From an uncultured Chlorobiales bacterium (GTDB lineage Bacteria > Bacteroidota > Chlorobiia > Chlorobiales > Thermochlorobacteraceae): a DNA stretch of 35,741 nucleotides. The notes beneath the pieces are model-generated. The model was not told the DNA's origin. It did not search any database and saw only the letters and a program-made list of their open reading frames with translations. Each line of letters begins with the position of its first letter. Positions within the stretch are counted from its first letter, which is position 1. The stretch covers positions 1 through 35,741 of the forward strand of contig CALKXI010000030.1 in the NCBI GenBank assembly GCA_938003965.1. The letters run 5' to 3'. Shown here piece after piece: positions 16,103 through 24,054 of the stretch. The position numbers and the translations under genes are program-made.

Positions 16103-18106
16103 TTAATGATTAGGCTCTACTACAAGCGGTAATTCAATCGTGAAACTTGCGCCTTTGTCTTTTCCGTCGGAGTGTGCCCAAATTGCGCCGCCATGCATTT
16201 CGACAAGTTGCTTGACGATGGAAAGCCCAAGCCCCGTGCTCGATTCGCCACCCGTTGGCTTTGCCGAAAGCCGCTGAAAGCGTTGAAACAGCCGATTTTT
16301 TTCTTCTTCCGAAAAGCCCTGCCCTTCGTCGCTCACTGAAATTTGCGCGACAGGTGTATCGGTAATTTTCTCACCACGCTCGCAACGAGCGACGCGCACG
16401 CAGATTGTTTTTTCAGGATAAGAATACTTAATGGCATTAGAGATGAGGTTGTCGACAATTTCGCGTAATCGGTCTTCATCTACAAATACGATGATGTTAT
16501 CGGCAATCTCTTCTTTTATCTCAATGCGTTTTTTTGCGGCACGATGTTCATAACTGGCAACGATGAGCATGGCTAACTGCCCGACATCCACTTTTTTGCG
16601 ATTGAGCGTAATGTTCCCGCTTTCGATTTCGCTCATTTCTAAAACCTTCTCGATACTGCCGAGCATTCGCTCTACAAACTCAATGATGAGATAAAGCATG
16701 CGCTCTTGCTGATGCTTATCGAGCGTCGCTAAAACGCCTTGCACAAGGTCTAAAATTGCGGTGAGTGGATTTTTGAGGTCGTGCGCCGCAATCGCTAAAA
16801 GTTCGCTTTTGAGTTGATTGGCTTCTTTGAGGGCGGTATTGGCTTCGGCGAGCATTTCATTGGCTTTGGCAAGTTCAATGTTTTTAAGGCGATAAATTTC
16901 GGCTTCTTGAAGTGCTTTCTGTAAGTTTGCACGCGCATCTAAGGCGTGAACGCGCTCCTCGCTTTTTTCCTCGAGCAGTTGTGCTTGGGCTTGTTGGAAA
17001 ATTTTGAAGTATGCAAAGGCTTGTTCGAGGTCGCCTTTGGCTTCAAACACCGTAGAGAGTTCTTTGCTTATCTCGGCAAGATATTTTTTGGAGCGTAGTT
17101 CTATTGCCGCCTCACGTGCTTTGAGCAGATAGTCCAATGCTTTCTCTCTTGCTTGTTCATCTTGACTTTCTTGATTGTAAAATTTTCCGATGTTGAGCAA
17201 GGTTTCCGCCTCAAAGAGTTTATCGCCGACTTGGCGCGTAATCTCTAAACTTTTTTCGTAACACGAGAGCGCGTCGCTGTGTTTTCCTTTTTTGACGAAG
17301 AGCAATCCAAGATTGTTGAGTGCGTTGGCTTCGCCTTGCTTATCACCAAGTTCGGCGTAAATCTCACGGCATTCATTGTAGAATCGAATCGCCTTATCGT
17401 CTTCTCCGAGTTTAGCATAGACAAGTCCGAGATTGTTGAGCGCATTAGCATAGCCTTGAAGGTTTTTACATCGACGAAACCGCTCGATGCCGCGCAGTCC
17501 GTAGTCGCGTGCTTCGTGATATTTTCCCAATCGGTAGTAAATAATGCCGATGTTTGTGAGCGTTGCCGCTTCGCCTTGTTCATCTCCAAGTTGCTGACGA
17601 ATTTCTAAGGCTTTGAAGTAATAAGAAAGCGCGGTTGGATAATCTTCCAAACGGAGGTAAAGGTTGCCGATATTGTTGAAACTTGCGCCGACGCCTTCCT
17701 TATCGCCGTTTTTTTCTCGTAACTCAATCGCGCGCAAGTGGCAGTTGAGGGCTTCAATATCATTTCCGAGTCGTTCAAACGTGTTTCCAAGCCAGTTGAT
17801 TGCCTTAGCTTCGCCGAGTTCGTCGCTTGCTTCCGACATTTCTTTAACGGCTTCTAACAGGCGCGCTTTTGCTTCAGCGATTTCCCCCAAGACCCAATAC
17901 GCAACACCTTGATTGAGCAGACTATACGCTCTGCCTTTCGCATAATTCGTTTGCTCCGAGAGCGCAAGTGCCTCTTGACCAAGTTTGAGCGCGTGTTTTG
18001 GATTTTGAAAATGTGCCGCCCAACTCTGCGCGTTGAGCGCATCAATCTGCGCCACTTTTTTTGACGACGAAAGTAACTCTGATTCGATTGGGTTTTGATG
18101 ATCCAT
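16103..18106 (-). CDS. Soluble TPR-repeat sensor histidine kinase
   Basis: A 667-residue kinase without transmembrane segments. Residues about 20-370 form at least seven TPR units of the A-x-x-N-N-I-G-x-x-Y type with 40-residue spacing (e.g. ASFNNIGNLYLRLEDY, ALNNLGLVYAKLGE). A coiled coil occupies 380-430. The HisKA domain has the phospho-acceptor His442 in AAHDLKNP. The HATPase domain has the N box at 551-560 (N553, N557), DEGQGF as G1 and STGLGLSIVKQ as G2. It has no attached receiver domain, and no response regulator gene is adjacent, so it is an orphan. It probably senses a cytoplasmic protein or peptide through the TPR part. It converges on folC with 21 nt between the stop codons. Confidence 0.93.
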   Translation of the reverse strand: MDHQNPIESELLSSSKKVAQIDALNAQSWAAHFQNPKHALKLGQEALALSEQTNYAKGRAYSLLNQGVAYWVLGEIAEAKARLLEAVKEMSEASDELGEAKAINWLGNTFERLGNDIEALNCHLRAIELREKNGDKEGVGASFNNIGNLYLRLEDYPTALSYYFKALEIRQQLGDEQGEAATLTNIGIIYYRLGKYHEARDYGLRGIERFRRCKNLQGYANALNNLGLVYAKLGEDDKAIRFYNECREIYAELGDKQGEANALNNLGLLFVKKGKHSDALSCYEKSLEITRQVGDKLFEAETLLNIGKFYNQESQDEQAREKALDYLLKAREAAIELRSKKYLAEISKELSTVFEAKGDLEQAFAYFKIFQQAQAQLLEEKSEERVHALDARANLQKALQEAEIYRLKNIELAKANEMLAEANTALKEANQLKSELLAIAAHDLKNPLTAILDLVQGVLATLDKHQQERMLYLIIEFVERMLGSIEKVLEMSEIESGNITLNRKKVDVGQLAMLIVASYEHRAAKKRIEIKEEIADNIIVFVDEDRLREIVDNLISNAIKYSYPEKTICVRVARCERGEKITDTPVAQISVSDEGQGFSEEEKNRLFQRFQRLSAKPTGGESSTGLGLSIVKQLVEMHGGAIWAHSDGKDKGASFTIELPLVVEPNH

Positions 18107-18200
18107 TTGTCCGTGGATTTTAGGCTTTCAAACTTAACATAAGGATTTTCCATTTTCATCAGAAACGGGAAGTTTCGCCTGATGCGCTCGGCGGGCAACA

Positions 18201-18232
18201 AAACAAAAGCGCACGGCTTCATTCCGTGCGCT
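18201..18232 (-). terminator. Rho-independent terminator for the small secreted protein gene
   Basis: On the minus strand, AGCGCACGG (18232-18224) pairs with CCGTGCGCT (18216-18208) over 9 bp, followed by TTTGTTTTG. It lies about 55 nt after the stop at 18286. Confidence 0.8.
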
Positions 18233-18285
18233 GGGCGATACGCATTTTGTATCGCTGATGTGTATCCGTTCTTGCTCCCGAAGGA

Positions 18286-18678
18286 TTACAACGGCGGATT
18301 GACCGATTCTCTCAAAACTAAGTTCTTGACTTTCACCCCGATGACTTGGCTTCCACGAATGGGTTGCGTGAAGATTTGTCGGGCATCTACTTTGAAATTT
18401 CCATAGACATAATCCACTTCTTTTCCATAAGGCAACCAGTCCCAACGGGTGTTGATTTCAAGGTAAAACCTTGCGTCTTGGTCGTAGTCGTTTTTGATTT
18501 CAAACTGAATTGCGCGTTCATTGAGATGCTGATAGCGATAGGAAAGTAAATTTTGATGTCCGTCTCTGATTGGAATCCAGTCGCTCCATGCGGCGGGTTC
18601 AGCAGTTTTTGCGGCGGTAAGTAGCATTACGACGGCGAGCAAGGCGAAAAAAAGCGGGAATTTGACAATGCTTTTCAT
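18286..18678 (-). CDS. Small secreted protein of unknown function
   Basis: A 130-residue protein with a signal peptide (LFFALLAVVMLLTAAKTAEPA) and a mature part of about 105 residues rich in Trp, Tyr and Asp with alternating strand patterns (WSDWIPIRDG, YYxH-like and AIQFEIKNDYDQDARFYLEI), suggesting a small beta-sandwich. It has no cysteine. I do not recognise the family. The ATG at 18676-18678 is well supported by a GGAGGT 6 nt upstream, one of the strongest ribosome binding sites in the window. The gene is monocistronic, with its own terminator. Confidence 0.8.
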   Translation of the reverse strand: MKSIVKFPLFFALLAVVMLLTAAKTAEPAAWSDWIPIRDGHQNLLSYRYQHLNERAIQFEIKNDYDQDARFYLEINTRWDWLPYGKEVDYVYGNFKVDARQIFTQPIRGSQVIGVKVKNLVLRESVNPPL

Positions 18679-18964
18679 GATGACCTCCAAATACGAATTA
18701 ATTGATTTAATTATGATTTCGGAAGTCTGGCAGATAGAGGCAAAGTGTCGGAAGGTAATGTAAAATCCCTTTCGGCAGGTTGCGTGTCGTCAGACACTTC
18801 AAACTTGTAAAGAACTTTTGACTTCCTTTACGATGCGTTCCTAAAAGAGTTCCCATTTTTCAAAAAAAATTTCAACTTTTTACGGTTTGTTGCACATCGC
18901 TTGATTGAGTATTTTAGAGCCAATTTCTTCAGGCTCAAATTTTTAACTTCTTCTCGTTTTTCCA
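18679..18964. other. Divergent intergenic region
   Basis: About 286 nt between the small secreted protein gene (minus) and the DUF2520 gene (plus). A 5-bp hairpin (GTGTC/GACAC, 18784-18797) and a repeated AAGTGTC (18743-18749) with its complement GACACTT (18793-18799) are visible. I cannot name a regulator, and no ORF is supported. Confidence 0.4.
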
Positions 18965-19924
18965 ATGCTTGCCGTGCCGACTACGCTGAATACCAAAGAT
19001 TTTCGCGTCTCGCTTGTCGGTGCAGGTGCATTGGGCACGGCGATTGCACAGCGGCTCTCGAGCGTTGGCTACCGATTTCTTTCAGTCGTTAATCGCACCA
19101 TGAGCGACGCTCAAGCTCTTGCAGGAAGTCTCGGCGTTCCAGAGTATTCCGACACACTTGACGCAATTTCCCCGAACACCAATCTTCTTTTGCTGACGGT
19201 TTCTGATTCTGCGTTGCAGTCAGTTGCTGAAAAATTGGCGACGCTTCGCCTTCCTTTCCACCACTTAACGGTGGTGCAATTTTCAGGCGCACTCACGACC
19301 GATGTGCTTCGTCCACTTGCTCAAAAGGGGGCACACACCATTTCACTTCATCCGTTTCAAACTTTTCCAAAAGGGGTTTCTTCTCACGATGCTGAATCGC
19401 TCTTCAAATGCTTTTTCGGCTTGCAATCCGATGAACTCGAGGGCATTGAAGTTGGAAAAAAAATTGCGCACGACTTGGGCGGAAAAGTGATGCTTGTTCC
19501 CAAAGAAGCCAAGACGCTTTATCACATCGCCGGCGTAATGGCAAGCAATTATCTCGTAACACTCGCAAGTTTGTCGTCGGAAGTTTTCGCCGCACTTGGG
19601 CTTTCGCCGAAAGATGTTGCCAAAATTATTGAGCCGATTATGCGCCAAACGCTGAACAACATTGCTTCTGCACCAACCATTGCCGATGCACTCACAGGAC
19701 CGATTGAACGCGGCGACGCACAAGTCATTGCGCGACACTTGCGCGAACTTTCCGAACAAGTTCCGCACTTGCTTCCGATTTACGCCGCACTTGCGATTGA
19801 AACCGTCCGCGTTGCCATTCACAAAGGCTCAATTTCACAAGGCGATGCTTCCGAAATTTTAGACATGCTCGAGGACATCACTCGTCGCGAAAGCACCTCT
19901 GAACAGTCCTCTTCCTCAATTTGA
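18965..19924 (+). CDS. Rossmann-like and DUF2520 domain protein
   Basis: A 319-residue protein. Residues about 12-110 form a Rossmann fold with the dinucleotide motif VGAGALGTAIAQRL and the end of the second strand at VVNRT. The C-terminal half has the DUF2520 pattern: SLHPFQTFP, then YHIAGVMASNYLVTL and LTGPIERGD. The arrangement resembles P5C reductase and 6-phosphogluconate dehydrogenases, and family members are usually annotated as NADP-dependent oxidoreductases of unknown substrate. It stands about 285 nt downstream of the divergent secreted-protein gene. The LPP20-like gene follows. Confidence 0.9.
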   Translation: MLAVPTTLNTKDFRVSLVGAGALGTAIAQRLSSVGYRFLSVVNRTMSDAQALAGSLGVPEYSDTLDAISPNTNLLLLTVSDSALQSVAEKLATLRLPFHHLTVVQFSGALTTDVLRPLAQKGAHTISLHPFQTFPKGVSSHDAESLFKCFFGLQSDELEGIEVGKKIAHDLGGKVMLVPKEAKTLYHIAGVMASNYLVTLASLSSEVFAALGLSPKDVAKIIEPIMRQTLNNIASAPTIADALTGPIERGDAQVIARHLRELSEQVPHLLPIYAALAIETVRVAIHKGSISQGDASEILDMLEDITRRESTSEQSSSSI

Positions 19925-20034
19925 GTCATAATTTATTAACGCAACATCTTTCCATCGAAAGGCGTAACTTCGTAGCGTTCACAAGAAAACTAAGAGAGAA
20001 CAAAGCACTTTCAACAACTCAAACTCATTTAGCC

Positions 20035-20613
20035 ATGCGACACATCACCATGCGACACATCACTGTTTTTTCACTGCTCTTTCTTCTCGCTGTTGCGGCT
20101 GGTTGCGGCGGTCAGAAAGCCATTCAAAAAGCCGACCTCGGCGATGTTCCTGATTGGTTTATGAATCCGCCTCGCGACAACAATCCCGATAACCCCAAAA
20201 TGCTCTACGGCGCGGCAACCGAAGTTTCCCAAGATATGCAGTTCGCCATTAACAAAGCCGAAACCGCCGCTCGCTCCAACATCGCCCGCCAAGTCGAAAC
20301 GACTATCAAAGGCTTAATGGCAAAGTTCCGCGAAGAAACAGGCTCAGGGCAAGACCCACAACTTTTGCAAATGTCCACAGAAGTTGAAAAGAACATCGTC
20401 AATACCAAACTTACTGGCACACGCATTGCCAAACAGCAAATTGTTCGTGATGGAAATCTCTTCCGCGCCTATGTGCTCGTCGAATACTCCACCGAAGCGG
20501 CTAAGCGCGCTTTGATTGATGAAATCAAGAAGAACGAACAAGCCTACACACGCTATCGCGCTTCAAAAGCCTTCGCAGATTTAGAACAGGAAATTGAAAA
20601 GCAAGAGCGATAA
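20035..20613 (+). CDS. LPP20-family lipoprotein
   Basis: A lipoprotein of about 190 residues (FSLLFLLAVAAGC signal; lipid Cys near residue 24) with the LPP20-type body. It has a PDWFMNPP segment, YGAATEVSQDMQFA, A-x-x-N-I-A-R-Q-V helix, and a closing YVLVEYS strand followed by a charged helix. The family is linked to outer-membrane surface lipoproteins and flagellar/adhesion accessory factors in other bacteria, but no role is known here. The start region is a tandem 15-bp duplication with two in-frame ATGs (20035 and 20050), and either could be used. A terminator follows. Confidence 0.85.
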   Translation: MRHITMRHITVFSLLFLLAVAAGCGGQKAIQKADLGDVPDWFMNPPRDNNPDNPKMLYGAATEVSQDMQFAINKAETAARSNIARQVETTIKGLMAKFREETGSGQDPQLLQMSTEVEKNIVNTKLTGTRIAKQQIVRDGNLFRAYVLVEYSTEAAKRALIDEIKKNEQAYTRYRASKAFADLEQEIEKQER

Positions 20614-20636
20614 GCCTGACAACTTTCGTGTCAAAG

Positions 20637-20665
20637 AAGCGACTCTTGTAGTCGCTTTTTATTTT
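20637..20665 (+). terminator. Rho-independent terminator after the LPP20-like gene
   Basis: An 8-bp perfect stem, AAGCGACT (20637-20644) with AGTCGCTT (20650-20657), a 5-nt loop and a TTTATTTT tail. Confidence 0.88.
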
Positions 20666-20683
20666 CACTATTCATTAACTTCT

Positions 20684-20713
20684 GTCGTCATTTTGAGTGA
20701 AGCGAAGAATCCA
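20684..20713. repeat. Single copy of the GAAGCGAAGAATC-type repeat
   Basis: GTCGTCATTTTGAGTGAAGC followed by GAAGAATCCA is a copy of the unit forming the inverted pair at 11857-11915. It lies between two convergent genes, after the terminator of the LPP20-like gene. Confidence 0.6.
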
Positions 20714-20757
20714 CATCTGTGCAAGTCAGTTTAATCGGTCTCGTGCTGTTCCAAGCA

Positions 20758-22320
20758 TCAAGGCAAAAGGAGCATAGCGACCACTGCGCCTGTAACGCCG
20801 CAAGCAAAATTCACCACGTCGTTATCTATCCAATGAACGCCTTTGATGAGTTGGTTTGGAACGGTCGTGCCGTCGTCGTTGAGGTGATGGGTTTTTTCGG
20901 TGATTTTATCGCGATACTGGTCGTAATACTGTGCTTGCAAGGTGCCGCCGAAGTAACTATCGACCAAACTTCCAACAAGCCCCGCAACGCTAATTGCAGT
21001 CAGGACTTTGAGCAGTCCCGTAGACTCAACAAGCGTCATGTTGGAAAGCCAGCCGCTAATGGCAATCACGAGTGCGCCCAAGAATGCGCCCGATGTGCCG
21101 ATGAAAGTAATGCCGCCCGATGTGCCCGCAGGAACAGGTTTGAAATTGACGATGGAAATTGGATTCGGATTGCGAATCATCGTGCCGATTTCGGTTGCCC
21201 AAGTGTCGGCTTGAACTGCCGCCATAGTGCCGAGATAGCCGAAGTAAAAAAGGTCGCGCCACGATTCATTCGGAAGAAAAGGGTAAGCGAGCATTAAAAT
21301 CCAACCGACGCCGCCGTTGGCGATGACTTGCCCCATATCGCGCTGTGAGCCTTTCTCAAAAATCAAATCAAATTTTTTCTTGCGCGCTTTGCCGACTTTG
21401 GAAAGAATCGAGGAAAGGAAAAAGAACGTCAGAATCGGAATCGTCCAAACAATGCCGCCAATGCTGAAAATCGTTGATGCTAAAAGAAACGTGCAAACCG
21501 AGCCACTGCCGTTTAGGAATTTGAGTCCCAACGAAAGGCGCGCAAACATAAACGAGATGCCAACGCCGAGAACGATATTCTGCAACATCGGCGCACCGTA
21601 GCGTTCCAGCACAGCAAGGAAAAACGCGACCGAAAGCGGAACGGTCAAATTATCTGCGCCACCTGAAACCAGCGATTCCGCTGCCGTTGCGACCAATGCA
21701 AGCGCAAACGCAAAACTCATCAAGGCTGTGCTACTGAACTGCGAAAGCACATCGGATTGCGGCTTGAAGAACATCAAACACCCATAAATCACCAGAAAAC
21801 TTACCACAAACATTGCCAGCGAGCCTTCAAGCGATTTGACCGTGCTGAACTTATATTGGTGCGGGTTTCGAACATGCTCACCCACAAGCGAAGCGGCGGC
21901 ATCGCCTAAACCCAAAACGAGCATGGAGGTTTGCAGAATCCAAACATTCCAATCCCAACAAAGCACCACAAGCAAGAGAAATGCAATCGGAAAATAGACC
22001 GTCCCGTAGTTGAGCGATGAGCGTGAGTCTGAATCGGAGTGTTGTTCGTGAAGCGAGGAAAGCCAGCCGAAGCGCGTTGCGAAAATGTTGAAGGGAATGA
22101 AGAGCGCAGGAATCAAGGCAGGGTAAAATTTCTCTTTGAAAAAATACGGCGCGAAAAAAATAAAAACGCCTGTTGCGATATGCACAATTTTGCGCGTGTG
22201 CGACGGCGAAACGCCCGCAAACCGTTTGAGCGATTCACTGACAGCAATGAGAAAAATCAGGGAAGCAAGTGCGATGAGAAAAGCGAGAAAGTCGGTTTCC
22301 GACGATGGCGTAAAGTTCAT
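20758..22320 (-). CDS. Fused phytol kinase-like (VTE5) and DUF92/VTE6-like protein
   Basis: A 520-residue polytopic membrane protein with two joined enzyme families. Residues about 1-240 match dolichol/phytol kinases (CTP-dependent, VTE5-like): HTRKIVHIATG near the start and LGLGDAAASLVGEHV to TVKSLEGSLAMF (137-171). Residues about 255-520 match DUF92: QVIANGGVGW, ADTWATEIG (371-379), AGTSGGITFIG, GLVGSLVDSYFGGTLQ and WIDNDVVNF. In plants, VTE5 makes phytyl-phosphate from phytol and the DUF92 protein VTE6 makes phytyl-diphosphate. A single chain could therefore do both steps, feeding chlorophyll, tocopherol or quinone prenylation. The substrate here is inferred. It stands alone between a terminator/repeat and the divergent aldehyde dehydrogenase. 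Confidence 0.88.
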   Translation of the reverse strand: MNFTPSSETDFLAFLIALASLIFLIAVSESLKRFAGVSPSHTRKIVHIATGVFIFFAPYFFKEKFYPALIPALFIPFNIFATRFGWLSSLHEQHSDSDSRSSLNYGTVYFPIAFLLLVVLCWDWNVWILQTSMLVLGLGDAAASLVGEHVRNPHQYKFSTVKSLEGSLAMFVVSFLVIYGCLMFFKPQSDVLSQFSSTALMSFAFALALVATAAESLVSGGADNLTVPLSVAFFLAVLERYGAPMLQNIVLGVGISFMFARLSLGLKFLNGSGSVCTFLLASTIFSIGGIVWTIPILTFFFLSSILSKVGKARKKKFDLIFEKGSQRDMGQVIANGGVGWILMLAYPFLPNESWRDLFYFGYLGTMAAVQADTWATEIGTMIRNPNPISIVNFKPVPAGTSGGITFIGTSGAFLGALVIAISGWLSNMTLVESTGLLKVLTAISVAGLVGSLVDSYFGGTLQAQYYDQYRDKITEKTHHLNDDGTTVPNQLIKGVHWIDNDVVNFACGVTGAVVAMLLLP

Positions 22321-22449
22321 TTTTAAGGACGGATAACTTCAAACGGTTTTTGTGAAATTAAGCAATCGCATGTCAATTTTACGCGTTGCGATTTTACAGG
22401 TGCGATGTATTTTGCAGTATCTTTTCAAAAACCAACCAAAAGTTTAGCG

Positions 22450-24033
22450 ATGCCAAAAGCAACAAAATCCATAAAACTGCCTGCGTTTCAAAACGAGCCG
22501 CCAACCGATTTCAGCAATCCAAAACACGAACGCGAGATGCGACGTGCGATTGAAAAAATTCGCGGCGAATTAGGCAAAGATTATCCTGCCCGAATTGGCT
22601 CGGAACTGCGAAATAAGTCGGAGCAGAAACTCATTTCAACCAATCCGTGCAATCATCGCGAAGTCGTTGGAACTTTCCCATTGTGCGATAAAACCGATGT
22701 TGAACATGCGATTGGCGTTGCAACCGAAGCCTTTGAAGGGTGGAAAAAAACACCTGTTGAAAAGCGTGCTTCATACCTCTTGAAAGCCGCAGAGAAAATG
22801 CGCAAGCGCAAGCACGAGTTTTCAGCGATGATGATATTTGAAGTCGCAAAAAATTGGGCGGAAGCCGATATGGACACTGCCGAAGCGATTGACTTCATGG
22901 AATTTTATGCGCGAGAAGCCATGCGCTTGTGTGCGCCGCAACCTGTTGTCAAATCGCCGAAGTGGCTTGGCAAGGAAGTCAATGAACTCGTCTACATTCC
23001 GCTTGGCGTGGGCGCGATTCTTCCGCCATGGAACTTCGCCTTGTCGATTATGGTCGGCATGACGACCTCCGCGCTCGTGGCAGGCAATACCGTGGTGCTG
23101 AAACCCTCGCCCGATGCGCCCTTTGTGGCAGCAAAGTTTGCAGAGTTGATGGAAGAAGTGGGATTGCCAAAAGGCGTGCTCAATGTGATTTATGGCGGCG
23201 CGGAAGTTGGAGAAGCGATGGTCGAGCATCCAAGAACGCGATTTATTTCCTTCACAGGCTCAAAAGCCGTCGGATTGAAAATCAATGAATCGGCGGCGAA
23301 GTTGCGCGAAGGGCAAAAGTGGATGAAGCGCGTCATTGCGGAAATGGGCGGCAAAGACGCAATTATCATTGAGCCTGACGCTAATCTTGACGAAGCCGTT
23401 AAAGCCACAATTCAATCGGCGTTTGGATTTTCGGGACAAAAATGCTCGGCGTGTTCGCGAGTGATTATCAACGAAAAAGTTTATGATGAAGTCGTTGAAA
23501 AATTGGTCGAGCGAGCGGGCACGCTCACGCTTGGCGATGCGGTCGAGAATCCCTCTATGTCGGCAGTCTCGAGCGAAAAAGCCTTCAAGAAAATTTCCGA
23601 ATACATCGAGATTGGCAAATCGGAAGCGAAATTAGTTTTCGGTGGAAAGGTCGATGCAAGCAAAGGCTGGTTCATTGAGCCGACGATTTTTGCTGACGCC
23701 GAACCAACGGCACGCATTGCGCAAGAAGAAATTTTCGGTCCTGTGCTTGCGTGCATCAAGGCGTCCAATTTTGACGAGGCGTTGCGAATCGCCAACGATA
23801 CAGAATACGGCTTGACGGGTGGCGTCTTCACGAAAAACAAGAAAAAGTTAGAACGCGCCAAAGAAGAATTTTTCGTCGGCAATCTTTATCTCAATCGCAA
23901 AATCACGGGCGCGCTGGTGGGCGTGCATCCTTTCGGTGGATTCAACTTGTCAGGAACGGATAGCAAAGCAGGCGGGCGCGATTACCTCTTGAACTTCTTA
24001 CAAGGAAAATCCATCGCTGAACGCATGGGTTGA
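22450..24033 (+). CDS. L-glutamate gamma-semialdehyde (P5C) dehydrogenase
   Basis: An NAD-dependent aldehyde dehydrogenase that oxidises glutamate-5-semialdehyde (from proline or arginine breakdown) to glutamate. The 527-residue protein shows the PruA/RocA-type start (LPAFQNEPPTDFSNP), PPWNFALSI for the Rossmann contact, FTGSKAVGL, the general-base Glu in AEMGGKDA, the nucleophile Cys in SGQKCSACSR, and the EIFGPVL and HPFGGFNLSGT ends. This variant is the monofunctional form, not the PutA fusion; no proline dehydrogenase is adjacent. The ATG at 22450 best matches family N-termini; an ATG 15 codons earlier (22405) is possible. Confidence 0.92.
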   Translation: MPKATKSIKLPAFQNEPPTDFSNPKHEREMRRAIEKIRGELGKDYPARIGSELRNKSEQKLISTNPCNHREVVGTFPLCDKTDVEHAIGVATEAFEGWKKTPVEKRASYLLKAAEKMRKRKHEFSAMMIFEVAKNWAEADMDTAEAIDFMEFYAREAMRLCAPQPVVKSPKWLGKEVNELVYIPLGVGAILPPWNFALSIMVGMTTSALVAGNTVVLKPSPDAPFVAAKFAELMEEVGLPKGVLNVIYGGAEVGEAMVEHPRTRFISFTGSKAVGLKINESAAKLREGQKWMKRVIAEMGGKDAIIIEPDANLDEAVKATIQSAFGFSGQKCSACSRVIINEKVYDEVVEKLVERAGTLTLGDAVENPSMSAVSSEKAFKKISEYIEIGKSEAKLVFGGKVDASKGWFIEPTIFADAEPTARIAQEEIFGPVLACIKASNFDEALRIANDTEYGLTGGVFTKNKKKLERAKEEFFVGNLYLNRKITGALVGVHPFGGFNLSGTDSKAGGRDYLLNFLQGKSIAERMG

Positions 24034-24054
24034 ATCACACAAGGCATTTGACAT

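Noticed and set aside
18700-18964. tRNA or known small RNA in the divergent gap
   Set aside because: No cloverleaf, CCA end or T-loop GTTCRA motif seen; only short hairpins.
20719-21297. 192-residue plus-strand ORF
   Set aside because: It lies opposite the VTE5/VTE6-like gene, has no family match and shows shadow composition.
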